A stretch of 64,000 nt of DNA from Flavobacterium sufflavum (GTDB lineage: Bacteria; Bacteroidota; Bacteroidia; Flavobacteriales; Flavobacteriaceae). The DNA lies in the NCBI RefSeq assembly GCF_004016525.1, contig NZ_SACJ01000004.1, positions 310,001-374,000 of the forward strand. Direction: 5' to 3'. The first letter of the stretch is position 1. Every line of letters begins with the position of its first letter. The position numbers and the translations under genes were made by a program. Positions 16,178 to 26,624 of the stretch are shown here, one piece after another. The notes beneath the pieces were generated by a model. It was not told the DNA's origin. It saw only the letters and a list, made by a program, of their open reading frames with translations, and made no database searches.

Positions 16178-19100
16178 ATGGATACAATAAACAGGAAGTA
16201 TTACTTCATTCTACTTGGAATACTATTTTATTTACCAATGTTTGGACAACAAACAAACATCAAAGGTGTTGTCAAAGACGCTAAAACCGGAATACCTTTA
16301 CCGGGAGTTACTGTACTTATTAAAAGTACGACTAAAGGTACTTCTACCGATTTCGACGGAAAATATAACATCAATGTTGATTCTAAAGGGACTCTACAAT
16401 TTAGTTATATTGGTTACAAAACAACAGAATTATCAGTAAATGGAAAAAACACAATCAACATTAGTTTAAACGAAGAAAGCAACCAGCTTGAAGAAATTGT
16501 AGTTGTTGGATATGGTACTGCAAAAAGAAAAGACCTTACGGGATCAGTTGTATCAGTAAAAGGTAAAGACCTTGCAGCTTATCCGGTAGCAAACGTTGCT
16601 TCAGCCATGCAAGGAAAAATGCCCGGAGTTACTGTAACAGCTTTAGATGGTCGTCCAGATTCTAAAGTTTCAATCAGAGTACGTGGTGGTGGTTCTATCA
16701 CACAAAGTAACGATCCATTATTTATTGTTGATGGTTTTCCTGTAAGTAATATCAATGATATTCCTGCATCTCAAATTGCAAGTATCGATGTATTAAAAGA
16801 CGCCTCTTCAACAGCTATTTATGGAGCTCGTGGTGCTAATGGAGTTATTCTTGTTACAACAAAAGCGCCAACCAGCGGAAAAGTTAGCGTTACTTACACT
16901 GGTAGTACGCAAATTAAATCTCCTGCAAAATATCTGGGAGCATTAGATGGCTATGATTTTGTAAAACTAAATTGGGACTATGCAACTCTCTTCGGTAATG
17001 CTACTGCCTGGGCAAGTGAATATGGGCTTGGAACTGCAAACAGCAGCTTAAATCCAGCTGGTATAAATGCATACAAAACTGCTGCATACAGAGATCTGGA
17101 AAGAGAAGTTGTCAGAAGTACAACAGCACAAAATCATAATATTACCATAAGTGGTGGTAATGACAAAACTAAATACAGTGTTTCTTTTGATAAACTAGAC
17201 GATAATGGTTTAAAAATCGAGTCTTATTATAAAAGAACAAATGTATTAGCAAAAATAAAAAGCGAAATAGCAAAAAACCTTGATTTTGAAGGTGATATAT
17301 ATTACAGTAATCAAGAAGTTTTTGGAAGTGAATCACAAACTAGTTCAATAGGGTCCCGATTAACTAATGCTTCACGCTATACTCCTGTTACTCCTTTAGG
17401 AGATCCTACCACTGATCTTGGGCTTTTTGAAACCTATGTTAAACCACAGTATGACCCAATTCCAATTATCAAGGATATTTACGACAAAACAGACCGTCAA
17501 AAATACAGAGCCAACCTTGCCTTAAATTGGAAAATTAATGATGCCTTAACTTTACGAACTGATTATGGTGCAACTAAAAATTACAGTACACGCTATCAAT
17601 TTACCGGAGCAGTTGCTAAAAACACAGTGGGGGTCCAGGGTGGTGATGCTACAATTAGCAAAACTTATGATACAGGATATCGTTTAGTAAATACTCTTAA
17701 TTATAAATTCTTAAAACTAGGAGACAATCATAGTTTAAATGTATTAATAGGACAAGAGATAAACAGTAAAGAAAGTGAAAACACAAAAATGTCCGGTACT
17801 AATTATCCGATTTCATTTGATGCTGAAAGAGCATTTGCTTTAATGAGTCAATATGGAGATCAAGCTAATATAAAAATTGAGAATACTTATGATGTTCCAG
17901 GGCACTTAGCCTCATTCTTTGGACGTGTAAACTATGCTTTTAAAGAGAAATATATATTTACCGCAACATTGCGTGCAGATGGCTCTAGTAACTTTGCACC
18001 TGCTAACAGATGGGGGTATTTTCCGGCAGCAGCCTTTGCCTGGAGAGCATCAGATGAATCATTCTTACAAAATTCAAAAGTAATTAATAATCTTAAATTT
18101 CGTTTAAGTTACGGACAAGTAGGTAATGATCAAATCTCTTCTGGTCTATGGAAAGAAAATTGGACAGGAAGTACCGGATATGCATATAATGAAGTTAACA
18201 ATGGTATCTACATCCCTTCCACTTCTATGCTAATAAATCCTGATTTAAAATGGGAAACAACCATAACAAGAAATTTTGGTGTTGATTATGGATTATTTGA
18301 CAATAGATTATACGGAACTGTTGATGCCTATTGGAATACAACCAAAGATCTTTTATTACCAAAAAACCTACCTCCTTACACAGGTTATTTAAATCAAATG
18401 GATAATATTGGTCAAACACGTAATATTGGTCTTGAGCTTTCTTTGGGAGGAGATATCCTTAGAGATGGAGATTTTAAATTATCTGCTAATATGAATATTT
18501 CTTTCAATAGAAATAAGGTTGAATCACTTTCAGAAGGAATAAATTACAATTATTACACCAGCGGATGGGCATCAACCCAATTTGCACCTATTGGTGGAGA
18601 TTATGCTTTTAAAGTAGGAGATCCTGTAGGATTGATTCGTGGTTATAAATACGACGGATTCTATACCACTGATGATTTTGATTATAACGCTACCACAAAA
18701 ACATATACCCTTAAATCAGGAATAGCTGATTCAAGTGGAGTTCTGGGAACTTTCCCTGGTCTTCCGGCTAACTCACCTTATCCTGGTACAATAAAACTTT
18801 CAAAAGTAGATTCAACAATTAGTACTACTAAAATTAACGAAACAGATGATGCTACCATCATTGGTAATACTAATGCTAAATTTACAGGAGGATTCAATAT
18901 TAATGCCTCTTATAAAGCTTTTGATTTATTGTTAGGATTTAATGGTTCTTACGGTAATGACATATACAATGCTAATAAATTAGGAAATTCTTATGGAAAC
19001 AAATTGCCATTTCGAAATTTCAACACATCTGTACAAAATGCCTATACCCTATTTGATGTAAATTCAAGTGGTGATTTAGTAAGAATCTACGATCCAGCTG

Positions 19101-19438
19101 CATTAAATGCATTAAATGCAAATGCTAAGACTTATATGCCATTTCATGAAATTGCAGTGATACATTCAGGCGGAATTGAAGACGGATCATTTCTAAGATT
19201 AAACAATGTAACTTTAGGATATACTCTGCCAACAGAAATATCAAAAAAAGTAGCTATTCAAAACTTAAGAGTATATGCAACTGTTGTAAATGCCTGGATC
19301 TGGACCAAATACTCTGGATACGATCCTGAGGTTGACGCTGGTAATGGTAGAAACAACACTTACCCTACTCCTGGAATGGACTTTGGAGCATATCCTAAAG
19401 CACGTACTTTTACTCTTGGATTAAGTGCTAAATTCTAA
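16178..19438 (+). CDS. SusC/RagA-family TonB-dependent glycan receptor
   Basis: This 1086-residue protein has a signal peptide (FYLPMFGQ), a carboxypeptidase-regulatory-like domain (about residues 25-105), a TonB-box region with LEEIVVVGYGTAKRKDLTGSV, the SusC plug signature (IVDGFPVSNINDIPASQIASIDVLKDASSTAIYGARGANGVI...) and a large barrel ending in GLSAKF. With its SusD partner 26 bases downstream it imports oligosaccharides over the outer membrane. The downstream GH28 and GH43 enzymes point to pectin fragments. The operator array directly upstream suggests control by a LacI-type regulator. Confidence 0.95.
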   Translation: MDTINRKYYFILLGILFYLPMFGQQTNIKGVVKDAKTGIPLPGVTVLIKSTTKGTSTDFDGKYNINVDSKGTLQFSYIGYKTTELSVNGKNTINISLNEESNQLEEIVVVGYGTAKRKDLTGSVVSVKGKDLAAYPVANVASAMQGKMPGVTVTALDGRPDSKVSIRVRGGGSITQSNDPLFIVDGFPVSNINDIPASQIASIDVLKDASSTAIYGARGANGVILVTTKAPTSGKVSVTYTGSTQIKSPAKYLGALDGYDFVKLNWDYATLFGNATAWASEYGLGTANSSLNPAGINAYKTAAYRDLEREVVRSTTAQNHNITISGGNDKTKYSVSFDKLDDNGLKIESYYKRTNVLAKIKSEIAKNLDFEGDIYYSNQEVFGSESQTSSIGSRLTNASRYTPVTPLGDPTTDLGLFETYVKPQYDPIPIIKDIYDKTDRQKYRANLALNWKINDALTLRTDYGATKNYSTRYQFTGAVAKNTVGVQGGDATISKTYDTGYRLVNTLNYKFLKLGDNHSLNVLIGQEINSKESENTKMSGTNYPISFDAERAFALMSQYGDQANIKIENTYDVPGHLASFFGRVNYAFKEKYIFTATLRADGSSNFAPANRWGYFPAAAFAWRASDESFLQNSKVINNLKFRLSYGQVGNDQISSGLWKENWTGSTGYAYNEVNNGIYIPSTSMLINPDLKWETTITRNFGVDYGLFDNRLYGTVDAYWNTTKDLLLPKNLPPYTGYLNQMDNIGQTRNIGLELSLGGDILRDGDFKLSANMNISFNRNKVESLSEGINYNYYTSGWASTQFAPIGGDYAFKVGDPVGLIRGYKYDGFYTTDDFDYNATTKTYTLKSGIADSSGVLGTFPGLPANSPYPGTIKLSKVDSTISTTKINETDDATIIGNTNAKFTGGFNINASYKAFDLLLGFNGSYGNDIYNANKLGNSYGNKLPFRNFNTSVQNAYTLFDVNSSGDLVRIYDPAALNALNANAKTYMPFHEIAVIHSGGIEDGSFLRLNNVTLGYTLPTEISKKVAIQNLRVYATVVNAWIWTKYSGYDPEVDAGNGRNNTYPTPGMDFGAYPKARTFTLGLSAKF

Positions 19439-19464
19439 GTTGGTAATAATTAAAATATATAAAA

Positions 19465-21585
19465 ATGAAAAGAAAAATAATATACTTAGGACTTTTATCT
19501 GCCTTGATGTTTACCTCATGTCAGGAATATCTTGAAACCCAATCGGATTCCAATTTTGACTCTGAATTTGTATTTCAATCCCCATCTGAAGCAGATAAAG
19601 CATTATTAGGAGCCTATCAATTAGTAAGTTCCGAATCTGGAATACATTCCCTTAGATTATTTTATGATGTAACATCTGTTGGTTCAGACATCGAGTTAGG
19701 GCCTGAATACGTGTCTAATACCGGACGTTATAATGGGCAAAATTTATATTATAAAACACCTGTATTATCCGACTATACACCTGATGCCTGGAATGGAATG
19801 TACAAAACAATTAACCGTTGTAATGTTATTATTGCGGCTTTCGAAAAAAACGCGGCTTATATTGCTACCGATAAAACAAAAGCCTCAACACTAACTCATT
19901 TGTATGGTGAAGCAGTTGCCATTCGTGCCACAATGTATTTTGAATTAACAAGAAACTGGGGTGAAGTAATTTATTTTACAAAACCAATTTTATCCGAGGC
20001 CGATTATAAAAATGCAACTTTAACTGATAGAAATACTATTCAGGAATCAGAATTAGACAATCTAATTAAGGTAGAACCATTAATGTTTCGATTAAATTCA
20101 GGAGGTAATGCTACCACAGCTGTTCGTATGACTAAAGAATATGTTCAGGGATTAATAGGACGTTTAGCCTTAATAAGAGGAGGTTATGCACTTAGACCTC
20201 CTAGCTATACAGGTGACGGAGATGTCATTCAATCACATAGTACTAGAGGAAAAATGGTGCGTAGAGCCGATTATTTAAAGTATTACACGTTGGCAAACAC
20301 CTATTTAAAAAAGTTAGTATATGAAGGAAATGCAAAATTGGTAACGACAGATACAAGAACACCTGTACAAAAATTCAGCAACCCTTTTCAATCTATTTTC
20401 CAAAACGGAATGGACTATAAAATAAGTCCTGAAATGATTTTTGAGGTTAGTCAGACTGCAGGAAGTTCGACAGAACGCCCTTATGCTTTTGGTCGTCCTT
20501 CTGGTGGAGGTAGCACGGCTTACCCTCCAAAAGCTTATGGACAAATACGTTTTTTTCCAACCTACTATTTTGGTATGTTTGACAATAAAGACTTAAGACG
20601 TGATGTTACTGTTACCACAACAGGACTAGGTGGTGTTGCTGACGAAAAAATGCTTCTATTTAAAAAAGGAAGTACTACATCGGGAGGACTTGCTTTAAAC
20701 AAATGGGATTATTCACGTATGTCAGATAAAAAATATGCAACCGTACAAAGAGTAGCAGGTATCAATGCACCTGTAATGCGTATGGGAGACATGATATTAT
20801 TATTAGCCGAAACTTACTCAGTCCTTGGAGATGATACTAATGCCAGAACTGAATTATTAAAAATTCGTCAACGTGCCTTTAACCCTGGTGATTCTGAATA
20901 TGCTTTAAAAACTACAACTTATGTCAATAGTAAATCAGGAGCTTCTCTTTTAGCTGCTATTCAAGATGAACGTGCATTTGAGCTAGGTGGGGAAGGACAA
21001 CGTAAAATGGATTTAGTACGTTGGGGATTATTAGGAAAAAAAGTAAATGAACTTCAAATGCAAATGACTTTAATGGCAGATGCGCTTCGTGCTACTGGTT
21101 CTTACACTTTTCCAAATGGCAACGTAATTTCCAGCTATATTTACACTAAAACCTATACTCTTGCACAAGCACAAGCTTTAGGTTTAAATGACATCTTAAC
21201 AGGTAATAATTATGTTACTGAATCAGATCCATTGTATCCTTTATTATTTCCAGCCTGGAGAGGTACTGCTACTGATTGGGTTGCTCCAGCTACCGTTACC
21301 TTAAAAAAATCAATGTTAGCTATAAAAGGATTATTTAAACCATTAACAGCTCCAGAAATCACTGCAGCCACAACAGCCGGTTATGCAAAAGTAGCTTATG
21401 GTATTGATCTTATAAATGATGTTTCTAAACCTTGGGAAGTAAATACCAATGGAGTATTTGGAGGTTATCTTCCGGCTGATTATACAGCTAATTATTCTCC
21501 TCTATATTTAATTGCCATCCCTGCTGCAACTATTCAGGCTTCAGGAGGAAATGTCTCTAACAATTATGGTTTTCCAAACCAATAA
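19465..21585 (+). CDS. SusD/RagB-family surface glycan-binding lipoprotein
   Basis: This 706-residue protein has a lipobox LMFTSC with C19 as the lipidated residue. SusD features include ADKALLGAYQ, the EAVAIRATMYFELTRNWGEV helix of the TPR-like core, and AIQDERAFELGGEGQRKMDLVRWG near the C-terminus. It caps the SusC barrel and captures glycan. At 706 residues it is longer than the usual 500-600, with extra sequence between about residues 530 and 690. A strong terminator follows, so the enzymes downstream have either their own promoter or read-through. Confidence 0.94.
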   Translation: MKRKIIYLGLLSALMFTSCQEYLETQSDSNFDSEFVFQSPSEADKALLGAYQLVSSESGIHSLRLFYDVTSVGSDIELGPEYVSNTGRYNGQNLYYKTPVLSDYTPDAWNGMYKTINRCNVIIAAFEKNAAYIATDKTKASTLTHLYGEAVAIRATMYFELTRNWGEVIYFTKPILSEADYKNATLTDRNTIQESELDNLIKVEPLMFRLNSGGNATTAVRMTKEYVQGLIGRLALIRGGYALRPPSYTGDGDVIQSHSTRGKMVRRADYLKYYTLANTYLKKLVYEGNAKLVTTDTRTPVQKFSNPFQSIFQNGMDYKISPEMIFEVSQTAGSSTERPYAFGRPSGGGSTAYPPKAYGQIRFFPTYYFGMFDNKDLRRDVTVTTTGLGGVADEKMLLFKKGSTTSGGLALNKWDYSRMSDKKYATVQRVAGINAPVMRMGDMILLLAETYSVLGDDTNARTELLKIRQRAFNPGDSEYALKTTTYVNSKSGASLLAAIQDERAFELGGEGQRKMDLVRWGLLGKKVNELQMQMTLMADALRATGSYTFPNGNVISSYIYTKTYTLAQAQALGLNDILTGNNYVTESDPLYPLLFPAWRGTATDWVAPATVTLKKSMLAIKGLFKPLTAPEITAATTAGYAKVAYGIDLINDVSKPWEVNTNGVFGGYLPADYTANYSPLYLIAIPAATIQASGGNVSNNYGFPNQ

Positions 21586-21610
21586 TTAATTAAAAAACAT
21601 TTATAAGTAT

Positions 21611-21650
21611 AATAACCCGTCTCGTTTCAGAACAAGACGGGTTATTTTAT
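21611..21650 (+). terminator. Terminator after susD
   Basis: AATAACCCGTCT (21611-21622) pairs perfectly with AGACGGGTTATT (21635-21646), followed by a short T run. Confidence 0.85.
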
Positions 21651-21786
21651 ACAAGATGATTTTTTAATTCTAAAAGAAAATCAAGAATACTTCATAAGAC
21701 TTTAACTATAAATTGATTATATTTAAAAACCTTTAAAAAAAACACAAATCAAATCTATTAACCAACCTTAATTAAAACCAAAATTT

Positions 21787-23184
21787 ATGGATGTCACAAG
21801 AAGAAAATTTTTAACGTCTATAAGCATGCTTGCAGCTTATACAGCATTTCCTCTCAGTTCTTTTGATTTTGATAACACTAAAAAACTTCGAATTGTCCTT
21901 GTTGGAACCGGAGTCAGGGGCATTAGTTTCTGGGGAAAAAGATTAGTGCAGGAATATTCAGACATTCTTGAATTTGTAGGTCTCAGCGACATTAATCCGG
22001 GAAGATTAGAATATGCAAAAAAATTCATAGGTGTTAACTGTCCTACATTTGCGAATTTTGACGATATGCTAAAAAAGACCAAACCTGATTTAATTATTGT
22101 TACCACAAAAGATTCAACACACCATCATTTCATCATCAAAGGATTAGAATCAGGTTATGATGTACTTACCGAAAAACCACTTACTACCGACGAAAATAAA
22201 TGCCAGGAAATTCTAAATGCCGAAAAAAAATCAGGTAAAAATTTGATTGTAGGCTTTAATTACAGATGGAGTCCTTATAGCACCAAAATAAAAGAACTAT
22301 TAGCCAATAATACAATTGGAAAAATCACTTCTGTTGATTTCCATTGGTATCTAAACACCTATCATGGCGCTTCCTATTTCAGAAGATGGCATGGTCTAAA
22401 AGAAAGTGGAGGTTCACTTTGGGTACACAAAGCTACACACCATTTTGATCTTCTCAATTGGTGGCTTGATTCAGATCCTGTGGAAGTTTTTGCCCTTGGT
22501 GATTTAGAACATTATGGAAAAAACAATCCTTTTAGAGGTGAAAACTGTAGAAATTGCGATCATAAAACAACTTGCAATTACTATTTTGACATCACTAAAG
22601 ACCAACAATTAATGGATCTTTATGTAGCCAATGAAAAATACGATGGTTACATCCGGGACAACTGCCTTTTCAGAGAAGAAATTGATATTTATGATAAAAT
22701 GTCGGCTCAAATAAAATATGCCAACAACGCCACTGTAAACTATTCGCTTACCACTTATTCCCCTTTTGAAGGCTGGAGATTAGCCTTTAACGGTACCGAA
22801 GGACGAATTGAAGCCTCTTTAGATATTCCGTACGATAAAAAAACAAAGGTTGATCAGGCTGAAATGCATGCCAAAGAAATGGAACAATCTGCTTTAGAAG
22901 AAGCAAACCATGAAACCATTATAGTGCATAAACTTTGGAAAGATTTTGAAAAAGTGACTGTCCCAACAGAGAAAGGCGGACACGGAGGAGGAGATCAACG
23001 CCTACATGATAAAATATTCCGAACAGCTGGTACCGCTGATCCATTTGAAAGATCTGCCGGAAGCAGGGACGGTGCTATGTCTGTTCTAATCGGTATCGCA
23101 GCCCGAAATAGTATTGAATCAGGAAAACCAATTAAAATTGAGGATTTAACCGATTTGACACCGATGCCTAACAGAATGAAATAA
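21787..23184 (+). CDS. Gfo/Idh/MocA-family oxidoreductase with Tat signal
   Basis: This 465-residue protein begins VTRRKFLTS, a twin-arginine export signal (R5, R6), then an NAD(P)-binding Rossmann motif (VGTGVRGISFWG) and the family EKP motif (LTEKPLTTDE). These enzymes oxidise, reduce or rearrange sugars. Tat export implies it is folded with its cofactor before reaching the periplasm. Three cysteines, C254, C257 and C263 (NCRNCDHKTTC), form an unusual cluster inside the substrate domain that could bind metal. It starts the enzyme part of the locus and is 11 bases before the GH43 gene. Confidence 0.87.
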   Translation: MDVTRRKFLTSISMLAAYTAFPLSSFDFDNTKKLRIVLVGTGVRGISFWGKRLVQEYSDILEFVGLSDINPGRLEYAKKFIGVNCPTFANFDDMLKKTKPDLIIVTTKDSTHHHFIIKGLESGYDVLTEKPLTTDENKCQEILNAEKKSGKNLIVGFNYRWSPYSTKIKELLANNTIGKITSVDFHWYLNTYHGASYFRRWHGLKESGGSLWVHKATHHFDLLNWWLDSDPVEVFALGDLEHYGKNNPFRGENCRNCDHKTTCNYYFDITKDQQLMDLYVANEKYDGYIRDNCLFREEIDIYDKMSAQIKYANNATVNYSLTTYSPFEGWRLAFNGTEGRIEASLDIPYDKKTKVDQAEMHAKEMEQSALEEANHETIIVHKLWKDFEKVTVPTEKGGHGGGDQRLHDKIFRTAGTADPFERSAGSRDGAMSVLIGIAARNSIESGKPIKIEDLTDLTPMPNRMK

Positions 23185-23195
23185 CGTTCTAATAA

Positions 23196-24746
23196 ATGCG
23201 AAACAACATACTTGCTTTATATTTCATTATACTTATTTCAACACTAACCTATTGTCAAAAAAGAGGTTCTTGGGGAGATCAGGGAAATGGCACATATATT
23301 AATCCCATTATAAATGCTGATTATTCCGACCCGGATGTGATTCGGGTTGGAAATAAATACTATATGATTTGCTCTGAATTTCATTACATGGGTATGACTA
23401 TTCAAGAATCAGAGGATATGGTTAATTGGAAAATTATTGGGCGAATATACAATCGATTAGACTTCCCAGCTTATGATAGTTTTAAAAGATATGCTGGAGG
23501 CAGTTGGGCTCCAGCAATTCGTTTTCACGAAAATAAATTTTGGATTTATTTTTGTACTATCAATGAAGGTTTATTTATGACCAGTGCAAGTAATCCTGAA
23601 GGACCGTGGTCTCCACTCCTACTCGTAAAAAACATTGAAAAATGGGAAGATCCTTGTCCTTTTTGGGATGATGATGGTCAAACTTATTTGGGACATAGTG
23701 TACATGGTGCTGGTCCCATCATTATTCACAAAATGAGCGCTGACGGAACAAAATTACTTGATGAAGGCAAAACAGTTTATACAGGGCCTGTCGCCGAAGG
23801 AACTAAAATATACAAACGCAATAACTATTATTACATAAGTATACCTGAAGGTGGCGTTTCCGAAGGATGGCAGACTATTTTACGTTCAAAAAACATTTAT
23901 GGACCTTATGAGAAAAAAGTAGTTTTAGAAAAAGGAAGCACGAATATTAATGGTCCACACCAAGGATCAATTGTAGATACTCCAAATGGTGAATGGTGGT
24001 TTTATCATTTTCAATCAGCAGGTGCTTTAGGTCGTGTATTACATTTACAACCTATGTTTTGGTATGATGACTGGCCTGTTATTGGAATTGACATTGATCG
24101 AAATGGTATTGGTGAACCTGTATCGGTGTGGAAAAAACCTAATATAGGCAGCACATTTCCAATAATTGCTCCACAATCGGATGATGAATTTAACACAAAA
24201 AACTTAAGCCTTCAATGGCAATGGAATCATAATCCAATAGATTCGCATTGGTCTTTAACCGATAAAAAAGGATACTTGGTATTAAAAGCTAAAAAAGCAT
24301 CGAATATCATGGAAGCTTACAATACTTTAACTCAAAAAGTAATGGGAAATACTGGAGAAGTTACGGTTCAAATGGATATAAAAGATATGATTTCTGGACA
24401 AAAAGCAGGTTTAAGCAGTATGTCTAAAGTTTACAATTCAGTGGGAGTTAAAAATCATCAAGGAAAATTATATGTGTTTTTTGAAGGAAAAGACAAAAAG
24501 TACGAAGAAGTTATCATTCCCAATAAAACTATTTACTTTAAACTGAAACTTGACTTGATACAGCAAAAAAATCATTTCTTTTATAGTATGGATAATAAAA
24601 ATTTCAAAGCTATTGGACCTGATTTCAATGCCGAATTTGGCTATTGGAAAGGCAGTCGGGTAGCATTATTTAGTTATAATGAATTAAATGATGGAGGTTC
24701 TGCAGCATTTAATTTTTTTCATTACAATTATGACGGCCCTAAATAA
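23196..24746 (+). CDS. Glycoside hydrolase family 43 (xylosidase/arabinofuranosidase-like)
   Basis: This 516-residue protein has a five-bladed propeller of GH43 type. The catalytic base lies in DYSDPDVI (about D45), the pKa-tuning aspartate in WEDPCPFWDDDG, and the general acid glutamate in GPVAEGTKIYKRN. A C-terminal beta-sandwich domain (about residues 340-516, FNTKNLSLQWQWNHNP...) is typical of two-domain GH43 enzymes. The N-terminal hydrophobic segment ends LTYCQ, which could be a lipobox. In a pectin locus it would remove xylose or arabinose side groups. Confidence 0.9.
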   Translation: MRNNILALYFIILISTLTYCQKRGSWGDQGNGTYINPIINADYSDPDVIRVGNKYYMICSEFHYMGMTIQESEDMVNWKIIGRIYNRLDFPAYDSFKRYAGGSWAPAIRFHENKFWIYFCTINEGLFMTSASNPEGPWSPLLLVKNIEKWEDPCPFWDDDGQTYLGHSVHGAGPIIIHKMSADGTKLLDEGKTVYTGPVAEGTKIYKRNNYYYISIPEGGVSEGWQTILRSKNIYGPYEKKVVLEKGSTNINGPHQGSIVDTPNGEWWFYHFQSAGALGRVLHLQPMFWYDDWPVIGIDIDRNGIGEPVSVWKKPNIGSTFPIIAPQSDDEFNTKNLSLQWQWNHNPIDSHWSLTDKKGYLVLKAKKASNIMEAYNTLTQKVMGNTGEVTVQMDIKDMISGQKAGLSSMSKVYNSVGVKNHQGKLYVFFEGKDKKYEEVIIPNKTIYFKLKLDLIQQKNHFFYSMDNKNFKAIGPDFNAEFGYWKGSRVALFSYNELNDGGSAAFNFFHYNYDGPK

Positions 24747-24798
24747 CTGACTCCTTTTTTTTATTTTCTTAAAATCATTACCTCTATTTCTATAAACC

Positions 24799-26154
24799 AT
24801 GAAAAAAAACAGCATAACACTTTTATTTTTACTCTCTTTCATATTCATCTATTCACAAAGCAACAAATCAGTATATAATGTTTATGCTTTTGGTGCAAAA
24901 GGAGACGGAATAACAAATGATCAAGCTGCCATCCAAAAAGCCATAGATGCCTGCAAAAAAACAGGAGGTACAGTGCTTTTAGAAAAAGGTGTTTTTTTAA
25001 CTGGACAACTGCTATTAGTAAACGATTTAACGTTAAAGATTGATACTTCAGCAACTATTTTAGGTATAAAATCGGATGATGAAAAAGATTACCCACATCA
25101 TCTTATTGGCACAAAATATCCTAATAGAATGCTCGAAGATTGTCAAAGAAGATTAATTTATGGTAACAAAGTTCAGAATGTAACAATAAGCGGAGGTGGA
25201 ACTATTAACGGGCAAGGTGATTTTGAACCCTGGATGCATGTAAAAGAAATAGGTACCGAAAAAGACCGTCCTTCTATTCTGGCCTTTGTAGGTTGTAATA
25301 CCATTACTGTATCCAATGTAACTCTTATTAAACCTGCTTGTTGGACTCAGGTTTATATTGAATCTGAAAATATTATTATTCAAAAAATAAAAGTAAACAC
25401 AGGACAACTTACTCCTAATCGTGACGGTATAGACATTGTTGATTGTCATAAAGTACTTATTGAAGACAGCTATATTGAATCAGAGGACGATGGGATTTGT
25501 TTTAAAAGCGGTAGCGAATACGGCTGTAAAGACATCATTGTAAGACGATGTACCTTAGACAAACTGAATGTAAAAGCTGGAAATTGCTTTAAATTAGGTA
25601 CCGATGGTTTAGGTAGTTTTATGAATTTTGATGTTTCTGAACTAACGCTAAAAAATGCATATCAAAATTCAGCTTTCTGTATAGAATCCATGGATGGAGC
25701 GGTAATTGATAATTTAAATTTTCGCGATTGCCAAATTTCAAATTGTGGACAAGCCATTTTTATCCTTTTAGCTGATAGAAAAAGAACGGTTCCTAATAGA
25801 AAACCCCGTATTGGAACCATTTCAAATATTTATTTTAAAAATATAAATGGAACTAATTTCACCCAACAATATCCTTCCATTATTACAGGAATAAAAGGAC
25901 ATAACATCCAGAATGTAACTTTTGAAAATCTAAATTTCGAATTGAAAGGAGGAATTCAAACAACCAATCAAACTGTTATGGAATACGATGGTAAATATCC
26001 AGAAGGCAGTTATTTTGGGAATACGAATGCGTTTGGCTTTTTTGTGAGACATGCCGATTCTATTACTTTTACAAGTTGTAAAATAACTGCAAAATCCGAA
26101 GATAAAAGACCTTGGTTAATTCAGGAAGACACTAAAAATGTTCATATTAAATAA
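24799..26154 (+). CDS. Glycoside hydrolase family 28 (polygalacturonase-like)
   Basis: This 451-residue protein has a signal peptide (FIFIYSQ), the N-terminal GAKGDGITNDQAAIQKAIDAC motif of pectin beta-helix enzymes, and the GH28 catalytic region NRDGIDIVDC followed by ESEDDGICFKSG, which carries the catalytic aspartates. The usual third motif with histidine (GHG) is replaced by GNCFKLGTDG. That is seen in a divergent subgroup, so cleavage of plain polygalacturonan is less certain than of a decorated or terminal galacturonate. Acts in the periplasm or at the cell surface. Confidence 0.9.
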   Translation: MKKNSITLLFLLSFIFIYSQSNKSVYNVYAFGAKGDGITNDQAAIQKAIDACKKTGGTVLLEKGVFLTGQLLLVNDLTLKIDTSATILGIKSDDEKDYPHHLIGTKYPNRMLEDCQRRLIYGNKVQNVTISGGGTINGQGDFEPWMHVKEIGTEKDRPSILAFVGCNTITVSNVTLIKPACWTQVYIESENIIIQKIKVNTGQLTPNRDGIDIVDCHKVLIEDSYIESEDDGICFKSGSEYGCKDIIVRRCTLDKLNVKAGNCFKLGTDGLGSFMNFDVSELTLKNAYQNSAFCIESMDGAVIDNLNFRDCQISNCGQAIFILLADRKRTVPNRKPRIGTISNIYFKNINGTNFTQQYPSIITGIKGHNIQNVTFENLNFELKGGIQTTNQTVMEYDGKYPEGSYFGNTNAFGFFVRHADSITFTSCKITAKSEDKRPWLIQEDTKNVHIK

Positions 26155-26256
26155 TTACTATTTCGATTCATAAACCAAAAAGGTTACACATAAAGACCAG
26201 ATGAATTGTGTAATAAAAATTTATTTAAGTACTTTGAATCCAATTTTAGAATAATC

Positions 26257-26592
26257 ATGGAAGTAATTAAAAATAACGAAGGCTTTGAAGCTGTAAATTC
26301 AAATCCTTCTCTAATGCGAAAAGTAGTCCATCTTGACCATTTGATGGTTACCATAATGGAATTCCTTAACGGACCAATGGAAACTCCCGATCCTCCGCAT
26401 AAACATGTTCACGAACAAATTACCTATGTCGCTGCAGGTTCGTTGAAGTTTTTTATTGAAGACCGTGAATATCTTTTAAACGAAGGAGATGTATTTAAAG
26501 TACAATCAAACCTGAATCACAGCATTCAAACCCTAACCGAATATGTAAAACTGGTGGATAGCTTTACTCCGTTACGTGAAGAATTTTTATAA
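26257..26592 (+). CDS. Cupin protein, KdgF-like (uronate linearisation)
   Basis: From the ATG at 26257 this is a 111-residue single cupin. An alternative TTG at 26206 would add 17 residues but is less likely. The motif PPHKHVHEQITYVAAGSLKF gives the metal-binding histidines and glutamine, and NLNHSIQ the last histidine, as in KdgF, which opens unsaturated uronate rings during pectin and alginate breakdown. There is no signal peptide, so it acts in the cytoplasm. Its position between GH28 and the DUF1080 gene supports a role in galacturonate processing. Confidence 0.75.
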   Translation: MEVIKNNEGFEAVNSNPSLMRKVVHLDHLMVTIMEFLNGPMETPDPPHKHVHEQITYVAAGSLKFFIEDREYLLNEGDVFKVQSNLNHSIQTLTEYVKLVDSFTPLREEFL

Positions 26593-26624
26593 TCCCAAAG
26601 TTTTACAAATAAAATAATCGTCCT

